In this document: positions 8,799-17,572 of the stretch, piece by piece | Position numbering within the stretch: position 1 is the first letter of the stretch | Layout of the letters: every line of letters begins with the position of its first letter | DNA from: an uncultured Flavobacteriaceae bacterium | GTDB lineage: Bacteria > Bacteroidota > Bacteroidia > Flavobacteriales > Flavobacteriaceae | Length of the DNA stretch: 64,000 nt | Assembly (NCBI GenBank): GCA_947502495.1 | Contig: CANNAC010000001.1 | Location: 186,001-250,000 of the forward strand | Direction of reading: 5' to 3' | Position numbers and translations under genes: made by a program | The notes under the pieces: generated by a model | The model's database searches: none | Told to the model about the DNA's origin: nothing | What the model saw: the letters and a program-made list of their open reading frames with translations, nothing else

Positions 8799-9428
8799 TT
8801 ATTTATCGCGTAAATACGTACTAATTACTATTTCTACATCTTCCCAAGTCTTACTTACGCCATCTGCTCCTTTATGTAAATCCAAACAAACTTTATTTAA
8901 TGTTTCTAAAGCGCTTAAAGCATTCCAGTTTTTAAGATCCATAGTAGCCTTCATGGTTACACGTCTTTCATCGGTAATACTGTAATCTAAAGGTAAATCT
9001 GCAGTAACACCATTCATGGTTATAGCAGCTACATAATTACCATTCTCATAAGTAATGATACCGTTTATTAAATCGGGATCTAACATAGCACCAAAGAAAG
9101 AGGCTTTTAATTTAGCGTCTCTAGTATCGTCCTTTGTAAATAAACTACTTACAGGAATAGAAAACTTTAAATTGTTTAAAGCTTCTTCCGGTGTAGCACC
9201 AGATTTGCTTTCAAAATTTAAGGTTGCGAATTCTCCTCCAACAGGTACTTTGTCTGTTGTTTTAAATGCAGTCCATTTTACAGAGGTTGCTTCCGGCTTG
9301 ATAATAAAGGAATTTATTGCTTCAGCAGCTTCTATTACTGGAGTTTCTGTTTCTTTTTTTTCTTCTTTACAAGAAGTAAATAGTAATGAAGTTACTGCTA
9401 ATATTGTTAAAAATTTTGTGATTCTCAT
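8799..9428 (-). CDS. YceI-like lipoprotein
   Basis: A 209-residue lipoprotein (lipobox LLFTSC, Cys20) with a YceI-type lipocalin-like domain: SVKWTAFKTTDKVPVGGEF at the start, the conserved pattern of strands with LKASFFGAMLDP in the middle, and a final KVCLDLHKGADGVSKTWEDVEI. YceI proteins bind isoprenoid or other lipid-like molecules in the periplasm, and many are stress-induced; ligand unknown here. It is transcribed divergently from hemN. Confidence 0.85.
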   Translation of the reverse strand: MRITKFLTILAVTSLLFTSCKEEKKETETPVIEAAEAINSFIIKPEATSVKWTAFKTTDKVPVGGEFATLNFESKSGATPEEALNNLKFSIPVSSLFTKDDTRDAKLKASFFGAMLDPDLINGIITYENGNYVAAITMNGVTADLPLDYSITDERRVTMKATMDLKNWNALSALETLNKVCLDLHKGADGVSKTWEDVEIVISTYLRDK

Positions 9429-9520
9429 AATTATTTATTTAATGTTTCCGTAAAGTTAAGTAGATAAAAGCGCCCATGCAAGCACATGCTAACATCTTAA
9501 TTATTTCATTTTTATTAATA

Positions 9521-9563
9521 TGATATATGTCATATTTTTTATGGTTTAACCAATGTAATTTTG
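9521..9563 (+). promoter_or_regulatory. Fnr-type box and promoter of hemN
   Basis: Palindrome TGAT-ATAT-GTCA (9521-9532), flanked by AATA and TATT, followed by a perfect -7 element TAATTTTG (9556-9563). The box centre is 29.5 bp before the T of the -7 element, which puts it near -40, a class II activator position. Confidence 0.8.
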
Positions 9564-9567
9564 ATGT

Positions 9568-10932
9568 ATGGCAAACGAACTAATTAGTAAATATAATGTT
9601 GCAGGACCTCGTTACACGAGTTATCCTACAGTTCCTTATTGGAATAATGACACTTTCTCTTTAAAAATGTGGAAAGCATCTTTAATACAATCTTTTCAAG
9701 AAAGTAATGATGCAGAAGGTGTTAGTTTATACATTCATTTACCATTTTGCGAAAGCTTATGTACCTTTTGTGGCTGTAATAAACGTATTACTAAAAGACA
9801 TGAAGTGGAGTCGCCTTATATCACTGCGGTTTTAAAAGAATGGGATTTGTATTGTAATCTTTTAGAAACGAAACCAAATATCAAGGAATTACATTTAGGT
9901 GGCGGAACACCAACTTTTTTTACACCGCAAAATTTAGAACGTTTAATTAAAGGTATTGTGCGTAAAGCGACACTTGCTGAAAATCATGAGTTTAGTTTTG
10001 AAGGACATCCAAATAATACAACAAGGGAACATTTGCAAACACTTTTTGATTTAGGATTTAAACGTGTAAGTCTTGGTGTGCAAGATTATAATGAAACGGT
10101 GCAGAAAGCAATACATAGAATACAACCTTTTGAAAACGTAAAACGCGTTACAGAAACCGCTAGAGCGATTGGATATACTTCCATAAGTCATGATATTATC
10201 TTCGGATTGCCTTTTCAAACCGAAGCACATGTACAAGAAACGATTACTAAAACCAAATTACTAAAGCCAGACAGAATTGCTTTTTATAGTTATGCGCATG
10301 TACCTTGGATTAAAGGAAACGGGCAACGTGGTTATAAAGATAGTGATTTACCAACTCCGGAAAGTAAAAGAAATCAATACGAACTAGGTAAGAAAATGCT
10401 ATTTGAAGCAGATTACGTAGAAATTGGTATGGATCATTTTGCATTGCAAACAGATGCATTATACCAAGCGACAACCAATAAAACACTGCATAGAAATTTT
10501 ATGGGATATTCCGCTTCTAAAACGCAGGTTATGATTGGGCTTGGAGTTTCTTCCATAAGCGATAGCTGGTATGGTTTTGCACAAAATGTAAAAGGATTAG
10601 AAGAATATTACCATTTAGTAGAAGAAGATATTATTCCGGTGTATCGCGGACATATTTTAAACGAAGAAGACCTAGTGATTAGAAAACACATCTTAAATCT
10701 TATGTGTCAATTGGAAACTTCTTGGTCTACTACAGAAAATTATTTTTCAGAGTTGCCAGATACATTAATAAAATTAAAAGAAATGGAACAAGATGCACTA
10801 GTCGAAATCTTTTCCAATAAAATAATAATAACAGAAAAAGGAAAACCCTTTGTTCGAAATATTTGTATGGCTTTCGATTTGCTTTTGCAACGCAATAAGC
10901 CAGAAGCACAACTATTTTCAATGACCATTTAA
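9568..10932 (+). CDS. hemN: Oxygen-independent coproporphyrinogen III oxidase
   Basis: HemN is a radical-SAM enzyme that decarboxylates coproporphyrinogen III to protoporphyrinogen IX without oxygen, allowing heme synthesis in anoxia. The 454-residue protein has the cluster motif C61-x3-C65-x2-C68-x-C70, the glycine-rich SAM motif (HLGGGTPTF), and the HemN C-terminal domain with LGVSSIS. The standard family start (KYNVAGPRYTSYPTVPYW) supports the ATG at 9568. That ATG is only 5 bp past the -7 element, so the mRNA may be leaderless. It is in an operon with the universal stress gene 12 bp downstream. Confidence 0.97.
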   Translation: MANELISKYNVAGPRYTSYPTVPYWNNDTFSLKMWKASLIQSFQESNDAEGVSLYIHLPFCESLCTFCGCNKRITKRHEVESPYITAVLKEWDLYCNLLETKPNIKELHLGGGTPTFFTPQNLERLIKGIVRKATLAENHEFSFEGHPNNTTREHLQTLFDLGFKRVSLGVQDYNETVQKAIHRIQPFENVKRVTETARAIGYTSISHDIIFGLPFQTEAHVQETITKTKLLKPDRIAFYSYAHVPWIKGNGQRGYKDSDLPTPESKRNQYELGKKMLFEADYVEIGMDHFALQTDALYQATTNKTLHRNFMGYSASKTQVMIGLGVSSISDSWYGFAQNVKGLEEYYHLVEEDIIPVYRGHILNEEDLVIRKHILNLMCQLETSWSTTENYFSELPDTLIKLKEMEQDALVEIFSNKIIITEKGKPFVRNICMAFDLLLQRNKPEAQLFSMTI

Positions 10933-10944
10933 AACCAAAAAATC

Positions 10945-11778
10945 ATGAAAAAAATTATTGTACCAATAGATTTTTCTGAACATTCAGAATATGCATTAGA
11001 AACCGCTGCTGTTTTAGCTAAAAAATATGATGCCGAAATTTTAGCACTACACATGCTAGAACTTTCTAATGCACTTATTTCTAACGCAGAAAATTTGCAA
11101 CAAGAAGAAACTGTTTTCTATTTAAAACTTGCAGAAAAAAGGTTTCAAGATTTTTTAGATAAAGACTATTTAAAAGATATTAAGGTAACACCATTAGTAA
11201 AACATTTTAAAGTTTTTAGTGAAGTTAGTGAGGTAGCTAAAGAACACGGTGTAGATTTAATTGTAATGGGGTCTCATGGTGCAAGCGGATTAAAAGAAGT
11301 ACTTGTTGGGTCTAATACCGAAAAGGTGGTAAGACATTCTAATATTCCAGTTTTGGTTATAAAAGAGAATCCTATTTTAACAGATTTTGAAAATGTAATT
11401 TTTGCTTCCGATTTTTCTGAAGAAGCAATAAAACCATATTTAAATGCAAGTAGAATGTTTGAGGTATTAGATGCTAAAATGCATTTGGTGTATGTCAACC
11501 TTCCAGATAATAGATTTAAAAGTTCTGTAGAAATAGAAAAACGAGTAGCTGGCTTTTTAAAAGCGGCAGAGGGCAATATAGATAGAATGAAAGAGGTTGC
11601 TTATGTAAATGATTATTCTATTGAAAAAGGGGTTTTAAATTACTCTAATGTTATAGGAGCAGATTTAGTAGCAGTTGCAACACATGGTAGAAAAGGTTTA
11701 GCGCATTTCTTTGAAGGTAGTATTTCGGAAGATATTGCAAACCATTCTACATTACCAGTGATGACATTTAAAATTTAA
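10945..11778 (+). CDS. Universal stress protein, tandem UspA domains
   Basis: A 277-residue cytoplasmic protein with two UspA domains (about 1-140 and 145-277). The first carries the ATP-binding pattern MGSHGASGLKEVLVGSNTEK, the second a shorter version (THGRKGLAHFFEGS). It is 12 bp after hemN and so shares its Fnr-type promoter. Universal stress proteins of this kind are commonly induced by low oxygen; the exact role is unknown. Confidence 0.93.
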   Translation: MKKIIVPIDFSEHSEYALETAAVLAKKYDAEILALHMLELSNALISNAENLQQEETVFYLKLAEKRFQDFLDKDYLKDIKVTPLVKHFKVFSEVSEVAKEHGVDLIVMGSHGASGLKEVLVGSNTEKVVRHSNIPVLVIKENPILTDFENVIFASDFSEEAIKPYLNASRMFEVLDAKMHLVYVNLPDNRFKSSVEIEKRVAGFLKAAEGNIDRMKEVAYVNDYSIEKGVLNYSNVIGADLVAVATHGRKGLAHFFEGSISEDIANHSTLPVMTFKI

Positions 11779-11825
11779 TGTAAAATTATTAGTAGCGATA
11801 TTAAAACTATAAAACATATTGATTT

Positions 11826-11901
11826 TTCACTTTAAAAGAGGTCTTAAGTTAGTTAAATGAATTTTAAAGTGAGTAAAAAGCCAAACCTAGTTTGGCTTTT
11901 T
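11826..11901 (+). terminator. Terminator region after hemN-usp
   Basis: Two hairpins. The first pairs TTCACTTTAAAA (11826-11837) with TTTTAAAGTGAG (11862-11873). The second pairs AAAAGCCAAAC (from 11876) with GTTTGGCTTTT (to 11900) and runs into T8, a classic intrinsic terminator. Confidence 0.85.
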
Positions 11902-11940
11902 TTTATCTAAATTTTAATTAAGACATTTTTATCCTAAATA

Positions 11941-11983
11941 TGATAAATGTCATGTTTTAAGAACAGTTTTCGAGGTAATTTTG
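11941..11983 (+). promoter_or_regulatory. Fnr-type box and promoter of the nos cluster
   Basis: TGAT-AAAT-GTCA (11941-11952) followed by a perfect TAATTTTG (11976-11983), with the same 29.5-bp spacing as at hemN. It would drive the cytochrome c gene and probably the nos genes behind it. Confidence 0.8.
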
Positions 11984-12013
11984 AAGTATAAAATAAACAA
12001 TTAACTAAAACAG

Positions 12014-12517
12014 ATGAAAACAACACTAAAATTATTGATGGTATTATTTGTAACACTTCTAGTAAGTTGTGGAGGCAAAGAAGAAAAGAAAAAAGAAAGT
12101 TTCTCTTATCAAAAAAAGACAACAACAGAAAAGGCTGCAACTCCTAAAGCAGAAAAAGTTCCTGCATCCAAAAAAGTAGATTTAGATAATAAAGGTATTG
12201 GTCCAATTACATCTATTACACTTGGTGCAGAAGTAGATCAAGCAATGGCTACACATGGAGAAGATGTTTACAAGAAAATGTGTACTGCTTGTCATAGAGC
12301 AGATAAAAAATTTATTGGTCCAGCACCAACAGGTATTTTAGAAAGAAGAACTCCAGAATGGGTAATGAATATGATTTTGAACCCAGAAGAAATGACTCAA
12401 AAAGATCCTTTAGCTAAAGAGTTATTAATAGAGTTTAATGGAGCGCCAATGGCAAACCAACACCTTACCGAAGAAGATGCTAGAGCTGTCTTAGAATACT
12501 TTAGAACCTTAAAATAA
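12014..12517 (+). CDS. Class I cytochrome c lipoprotein of the nos cluster
   Basis: A 167-residue lipoprotein (lipobox LLVSC near Cys19) with a Lys/Glu-rich linker and one heme c site (C90-T-A-C93-H94). A late Met in GAPMANQ is a good sixth heme ligand. It is the first gene after an Fnr-type promoter and leads into nosZ, so it probably carries electrons to nitrous oxide reductase. Such monoheme cytochromes are regular partners in clade II nos clusters that lack NosR. Confidence 0.9.
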   Translation: MKTTLKLLMVLFVTLLVSCGGKEEKKKESFSYQKKTTTEKAATPKAEKVPASKKVDLDNKGIGPITSITLGAEVDQAMATHGEDVYKKMCTACHRADKKFIGPAPTGILERRTPEWVMNMILNPEEMTQKDPLAKELLIEFNGAPMANQHLTEEDARAVLEYFRTLK

Positions 12518-12524
12518 TTATATT

Positions 12525-13094
12525 ATGAAACGTATCCAAAACTTGTTTCTTGTTTTTGCAACGATGGCCTTAGTAAGCGCCTGTAAAGACAATAATGAAA
12601 GTACTTCCACCACATCTACAGAAGGGAAAACGGAAGCCACATCGCAACAAACGGGACAAGCCTTTATTGAAGGAGATCAAAGTACTACTGTTTTAAGTAT
12701 CGCAATAGGTTCTCCAGATCACACCACTTTAGTAGCAGCTGTGCAGGCCGCACAGTTAGAAAACGTATTAGTAAATGCAGGGCCATTAATGGTGTTTGCG
12801 CCAACAAACGAAGCCTTTGCTGCTTTACCAGAAGGTACTGTTGAGAATTTATTAAAACCAGAAAATAAAAATGCTTTGGCTAATATCTTAAAGTATCATG
12901 TAACTCCTGGTAACTATTCTAAAGACTTTTTAAAGAAATTTAAAAAATTAGGACAAGCCAATAATGACTATGTAAAAGTAGAAGTAATCGATGGAGAAGC
13001 AAGAATTGGAGGAGCAAAAATATTAGGAAGTGTGAAAGCTGGAAACGGTATTGTACACATCATTGATAAAGTATTATTACCTCCAACAGAATAA
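12525..13094 (+). CDS. Fasciclin (FAS1) domain lipoprotein
   Basis: A 189-residue lipoprotein (lipobox ALVSAC) with a Ser/Thr-rich linker and one FAS1 domain (about 60-188), with the H1-like motif GPLMVFAPTNEAFAALP and the H2-like GNGIVHIIDKVLLPP. FAS1 domains mediate adhesion or protein-protein contacts. It lies 7 bp after the cytochrome c gene and 30 bp before nosZ, so it is clearly part of this operon; its role in N2O respiration is unknown, perhaps a scaffold for periplasmic partners. Confidence 0.9.
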   Translation: MKRIQNLFLVFATMALVSACKDNNESTSTTSTEGKTEATSQQTGQAFIEGDQSTTVLSIAIGSPDHTTLVAAVQAAQLENVLVNAGPLMVFAPTNEAFAALPEGTVENLLKPENKNALANILKYHVTPGNYSKDFLKKFKKLGQANNDYVKVEVIDGEARIGGAKILGSVKAGNGIVHIIDKVLLPPTE

Positions 13095-13124
13095 TTATAA
13101 ACACTAATTATAAATCAAAAACAA

Positions 13125-15095
13125 ATGAATAATTTAATGAAATCAACGCTTGCAGTTTTAGGTGTTTTAGTAGCATTTACAAGTTGTAATAATTCGGGTA
13201 ACTCAGATAAAAAATCTGGAGCCTTAGCAAGTAATGTAGCAGAAAAGGTTTACATAGCACCTGGTGAATACGATTCGCATTACGCATTTTTATCTGGTGG
13301 TTATAGTGGTAATCTTACGGTTTACGGTTTGCCTTCTGGTAGAATGTTTAAGGAAATCCCTGTGTTTTCTCAATTTCCAACCTCAGGTTATGGGTATTCT
13401 GAAGAAACAAAACCTATGTTAAATACGTCACACGGATTCATTCCTTGGGGAGATGCGCACCATCCAGATATTTCGCAAACAAAAGGAGAAATTGACGGGC
13501 GTTTTATCTTTATAAATGAAAATAACACACCAAGAATTGCAAAGATCGATCTAAAAACATTTGAAACGACAGAGATTATTGAAGTTCCAAATAGTGCAGG
13601 AAATCACAGTTCTTCTTTTGTTACAGAAAACACAGAATATGTAGTTGCAGGGACTCGTTTTTCGGTGCCAATTCCGCAACGTGATATGCCAATTAAAGAA
13701 TATAAAGGGAACTTTAAAGGTGCCTTATCTTTTATAAGTGTTGCTCCTGAAACGGGAGAGATGGATATCAAATTTCAAGTACTAATGCCAGGTTTTAACT
13801 ATGATTTATCACATCCCGGACGTGGAAAATCACATGGATGGTTCTTCTTTACTACCTATAATACAGAAGAAGCAAGTACCCTTTTAGAAGTGAATGCTTC
13901 TCAAAATGATAAAGATTTTATTGCAGCTATAAACTGGAAAAAAATTGAAGAATATGTAAATAATGGTGGCGGTACAATGATGCCTACTAATTATGCGCAT
14001 AACGTTTATGACGAAGACACACATACTGCTACATCTATAATGAAAAAAGAAGTTCGAGTGGTTAATCCATCAGAAGTTCCTGGAGCAGTTTACTTTATTC
14101 CAACACCAAAATCACCACATGGTTGTGATGTAGATCCAACTGGAGAATATATTGTTGGTAATGGAAAACTATCTGCAAACTTAACGGTGCATTCGTTTAT
14201 AAAAATGCTAGATGCGATTGAAAACGAAAAATTTGCTGGTGAAGCGTACGGAATCCCTATTTTAAACTTCGAAGATGTTTTAGCTGGAGTGGTAGAACAA
14301 CCAGGATTAGGACCGTTGCACACCGAGTTTGATGGTAAAGGAAATGCATATACTACGTTCTTTATTTCTTCTGAAGTTGTAAAATGGAAAATAGGAACAT
14401 GGGAAGTTATCGATAGAAAACCTACATATTACTCTGTTGGTCACTTAACAATTCCTGGAGGAAACTCAGGGAAACCACAAGGGAAATATATGTTTGCAAT
14501 GAATAAAATTACCAAAGATAGATACTTACCAACAGGTCCCGAAATGGAGCATTCTGCACAATTGTATGATATTTCAGGAGATAAAATGGAATTACTTTTA
14601 GATTTTCCAACACATGGAGAACCACATTATGCTGCTGCAATGGAAGCTAGTTTGATAAAAGAACGCTCTCAAAAAATCTATAAACTAGCAGACAACAAAC
14701 ACCCATTTGCTGCTAAATCAGATGATGATACCAAGGTAGTTAGAGAAGGTAAAGAAGTACATATTTACATGACAACTATTAGAAGTCATTTCTCCCCAGA
14801 TAATATTGAAGGTGTAAAAGTAGGAGACAAAGTATACTTCCACGTAACTAATTTAGAGCAAGATTTTGATGTACCTCATGGATTTGCGGTAATAGGTCAA
14901 AACAATTCTGAATTACTAGTTATGCCAGGACAAACAAAAACATCTGTTTGGGAACCAAAACAAGTTGGTGTATGGCCATTCTACTGTACCGATTTCTGTT
15001 CTGCTTTACATCAGGAAATGCAAGGATATATTAGAGTATCTGCTGCAGATTCAGACACACCAATCAAATGGTCTCTTGGAGAAGATATTGAATAG
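13125..15095 (+). CDS. nosZ: Nitrous-oxide reductase, clade II (Sec/lipoprotein type)
   Basis: NosZ reduces N2O to N2 in the periplasm using the CuA and CuZ copper centres. The 656-residue protein has an N-terminal Sec signal with a lipobox (FTSC) and no twin-arginine motif, the mark of clade II. The beta-propeller part carries the CuZ histidine regions (DAHHPD, SHPGRGKSHGW, PKSPHGCDV, GPLHTEF, HGEPHY). The C-terminal cupredoxin has the CuA ligands C621, C625, H629 and M632 (FYCTDFCSALHQEM) and an upstream His in DVPHGF. It is followed by two strong hairpins before the next gene. Confidence 0.97.
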   Translation: MNNLMKSTLAVLGVLVAFTSCNNSGNSDKKSGALASNVAEKVYIAPGEYDSHYAFLSGGYSGNLTVYGLPSGRMFKEIPVFSQFPTSGYGYSEETKPMLNTSHGFIPWGDAHHPDISQTKGEIDGRFIFINENNTPRIAKIDLKTFETTEIIEVPNSAGNHSSSFVTENTEYVVAGTRFSVPIPQRDMPIKEYKGNFKGALSFISVAPETGEMDIKFQVLMPGFNYDLSHPGRGKSHGWFFFTTYNTEEASTLLEVNASQNDKDFIAAINWKKIEEYVNNGGGTMMPTNYAHNVYDEDTHTATSIMKKEVRVVNPSEVPGAVYFIPTPKSPHGCDVDPTGEYIVGNGKLSANLTVHSFIKMLDAIENEKFAGEAYGIPILNFEDVLAGVVEQPGLGPLHTEFDGKGNAYTTFFISSEVVKWKIGTWEVIDRKPTYYSVGHLTIPGGNSGKPQGKYMFAMNKITKDRYLPTGPEMEHSAQLYDISGDKMELLLDFPTHGEPHYAAAMEASLIKERSQKIYKLADNKHPFAAKSDDDTKVVREGKEVHIYMTTIRSHFSPDNIEGVKVGDKVYFHVTNLEQDFDVPHGFAVIGQNNSELLVMPGQTKTSVWEPKQVGVWPFYCTDFCSALHQEMQGYIRVSAADSDTPIKWSLGEDIE

Positions 15096-15106
15096 TTAAT
15101 TTAAAA

Positions 15107-15183
15107 AATTAGAGAAATTTTGTTTTAGTGTTTATTTCTCTAATTAAGGCGAGAGTTGTTTTTTCGCTCTCGCCTTTCTTTTT
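15107..15183 (+). terminator. Two tandem hairpins after nosZ
   Basis: Hairpin 1: perfect 12-bp stem AATTAGAGAAAT (15107-15118) with ATTTCTCTAATT (15134-15145). Hairpin 2, directly abutting: AAGGCGAGAG (15146-15155) with CTCTCGCCTT (15167-15176), then a T-rich run. Probably a terminator or partial terminator separating nosZ from the maturation genes. Confidence 0.8.
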
Positions 15184-15247
15184 TAAAACACTTTATTCTT
15201 TGGATACAGAAACCTCACGGATTATTTTACATTAAATACAATACAAC

Positions 15248-15865
15248 ATGAAAAAGGCTAGCATTATAATGATTATAGGTGCATTACTGTTATTAGGGCT
15301 TTTTAAATTTCCGTTATGGAACATTATGCTTGGGGCACCACAATATCCAGATCCTTTAGGAATGAATATTCATATTGATGGTATTAAAGGCGTATCTGAA
15401 TTTGATTTACAAAACATAGATGGATTAAACCATTATATAGGAATGAAAACCATTCCGACAGCATATGAAATGTGGGAATTCTCGGTGTTTCCGAAGGTGA
15501 TATTTGGCATGGCTATGTTAGGTGTTATTATTGGTTTACTGGGGTATTTCGGTAAAATGAGCTATAAATATTTTCTAGGTTGGTTTCTATTTATGTCTGT
15601 ACTAGGAGTTCTAGGTATGTACGATTTTAATAATTGGTTGGTAGATTATGGAGGGAATTTAGATCCGCACGCAATCATAAAAGTGGCTAATGCCGATGGT
15701 ACACCAATGTCTTATAAACCACCACTTATTGGTTTTAAAAAACTATTAAACTTTGATGTTACTTCTTTGCCACATACTGGAGGATATCTCATGTTTATAG
15801 GAATGTCTTTAACACTTGTTGCTTTTTGGTTAGGCCGAAAGACAAGTTTGAAAACAACAACATAG
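15248..15865 (+). CDS. Membrane protein of the nos cluster, unknown function
   Basis: A 205-residue protein with about four transmembrane segments (near 5-22, 85-103, 110-126 and 180-197) and a periplasmic loop after the first (about 25-80). I do not know a named family. Its place between nosZ and nosL is typical of Bacteroidota nos clusters, which suggests a part in electron transfer or copper-site assembly, perhaps replacing the missing NosR. No heme, Cys pair or iron-sulfur motif is seen. That role is inference. Confidence 0.8.
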   Translation: MKKASIIMIIGALLLLGLFKFPLWNIMLGAPQYPDPLGMNIHIDGIKGVSEFDLQNIDGLNHYIGMKTIPTAYEMWEFSVFPKVIFGMAMLGVIIGLLGYFGKMSYKYFLGWFLFMSVLGVLGMYDFNNWLVDYGGNLDPHAIIKVANADGTPMSYKPPLIGFKKLLNFDVTSLPHTGGYLMFIGMSLTLVAFWLGRKTSLKTTT

Positions 15866-15894
15866 TAATTTTACATTTTCAAAACACTAAAAAA

Positions 15895-16332
15895 ATGAAA
15901 ACACTAAAACACTATTCTATTTTCATATTATTTTTAATTTTTATAAGCTGTAATGTATCCCCTAAAGCCATAGAATATGGAAGTGATGGTTGTCACTTTT
16001 GTAAAATGACTATTGTAGATAAATTACATGCAGCAGAATTTGTGACCAAAAAAGGTAAAGCTTACAAATTTGATGCAACAGAATGTATGGTTAATTATTT
16101 GGATGAGTTCGATACTTCAGAAATAGAATTATACCTAACCAATTATTTTTCAAAACCAGAAACGTTTACAGATGCTACTACAGCGACGTATTTAATAAGC
16201 AAAAGTATTCCTAGTCCAATGGGAGCCTTTTTAACCGCTTTTAAAAATCGTTTGGAAGCAGAAAAAATACAAACGGAAAATGGTGGAGAATTATATTCTT
16301 GGGAAGAGCTACTAGATCATTTAAAAAACTAG
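15895..16332 (+). CDS. nosL: NosL copper chaperone lipoprotein
   Basis: NosL is a periplasmic Cu(I)-binding lipoprotein that delivers copper to NosZ. The 145-residue form starting at ATG 15895 has a clean lipobox (IFISC, Cys19); the upstream in-frame TTG at 15826 overlaps the previous gene and gives no signal peptide, so it is rejected. The conserved C33-H-F-C36-K-M site binds copper, and the pattern KAYKFDATECMVNY and SPMGAFL are family hallmarks. nosD follows after 4 bp. Confidence 0.93.
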   Translation: MKTLKHYSIFILFLIFISCNVSPKAIEYGSDGCHFCKMTIVDKLHAAEFVTKKGKAYKFDATECMVNYLDEFDTSEIELYLTNYFSKPETFTDATTATYLISKSIPSPMGAFLTAFKNRLEAEKIQTENGGELYSWEELLDHLKN

Positions 16333-16336
16333 TCTC

Positions 16337-17572
16337 ATGAAAAACCAAATCCTTTTTTTTATAACCATTTTTATGGCTTGGTCAAGTATTGCTCAAACTA
16401 TAACTGTTTGCAAAACGTGTGCTGTTTCTACAATTCAAAGTGCTATAACGCAAGCTAAAGATTTCGATACCATATTTGTTAAAAAAGGAACGTACAAAGA
16501 ACATAATATTGTAGTCGATAAACCGCTAACTATTATTGGTGAAAAATATCCAGTTATTGATGGCGAATTAAAAGGAGAGATAATTACCATAATTTCAGAT
16601 AATGTCACCGTTGACGGATTATTCATTATTAACGTTGGTACGAGCTATACCGAAGACTATGCTGCTATTCGTGTGAAAAATAGCAAGAATTTTGTGATTC
16701 AGAACTTAGTTTTAGAAAAGCTTTTCTTCGGAATTTATATCGAAAAATCAAGAGATGGTAAAGTCTATCATAATAAGATTATTGGGGATGCTGTGGAGGA
16801 ATACAATTCTGGAAACGGGATACAACTTTGGTACAGTAAAAACGTAGAAATAGAGCATAATTTTGTGCAACATGTTCGGGATGGTATTTATTTAGAATTC
16901 TCTGATGATTGCCTTATTAAAAATAATGTGAGTACTTTAAATGTACGCTACGGATTGCATTTTATGTTTTCTAATGATGATGTATATCAAGATAATCTTT
17001 TCGAAAAGAATGGCGCTGGCGTCGCGGTAATGTTTTCTAAACGTATAAAAATGTACAGCAATATTTTTAAAGAAAATTGGGGAACTGCATCCTACGGCAT
17101 GTTGCTTAAAGAAATTAATGATGCCGAGATTATTGGTAATACTTTTGAAGATAATACCATTGGTATCAACATAGAAGGTTCTAATCGAATCACCTATAAA
17201 CACAATGATTTTAAAAATAATGGCTGGGCGATTAAAGTAAAAGGTGCGTGCTATACCAATACGTTTACAGAGAATAATTTTCTCTATAACTCTTTTGATA
17301 TTGCTTATAACAGTAACGTGAACGATAATATTTTTGATAAAAACTATTGGTCTAATTATACCGGTTATGACCTGGATAAAAATGGGGTAGGAGATGTACC
17401 TTATAGACCTGTGAAACTCTTTTCATATATCGTGAATCGTACGCCAGAAACTATTATTCTATTGCGAAGTATGTTTATTGATATTATTGATTTTTCTGAA
17501 AAAGTATCTCCTGTTTTTACACCAGATAACTTATTAGACAACAACCCACTAATTAAAAGAATAACATGGTAG
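16337..17572 (+). CDS. nosD: NosD, periplasmic copper-processing protein
   Basis: NosD is a right-handed beta-helix protein needed to build the CuZ centre of NosZ, working with the NosFY transporter. The 411-residue protein has a Sec signal (cleavage near SIAQ) and many carbohydrate-binding/CASH repeats of about 22-25 residues with the N-x-F/I pattern (for example NSGNGIQLWYSKNVEIEHN, GIYLEFSDDCLIKNN). The coding region overlaps nosF by 7 bp, so the two are translationally coupled. Confidence 0.95.
   Translation: MKNQILFFITIFMAWSSIAQTITVCKTCAVSTIQSAITQAKDFDTIFVKKGTYKEHNIVVDKPLTIIGEKYPVIDGELKGEIITIISDNVTVDGLFIINVGTSYTEDYAAIRVKNSKNFVIQNLVLEKLFFGIYIEKSRDGKVYHNKIIGDAVEEYNSGNGIQLWYSKNVEIEHNFVQHVRDGIYLEFSDDCLIKNNVSTLNVRYGLHFMFSNDDVYQDNLFEKNGAGVAVMFSKRIKMYSNIFKENWGTASYGMLLKEINDAEIIGNTFEDNTIGINIEGSNRITYKHNDFKNNGWAIKVKGACYTNTFTENNFLYNSFDIAYNSNVNDNIFDKNYWSNYTGYDLDKNGVGDVPYRPVKLFSYIVNRTPETIILLRSMFIDIIDFSEKVSPVFTPDNLLDNNPLIKRITW

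Noticed and set aside
15826-15894. Longer nosL starting at TTG 15826
   Set aside because: It overlaps the preceding gene and buries the lipoprotein signal; ATG 15895 gives a clean signal and lipobox.
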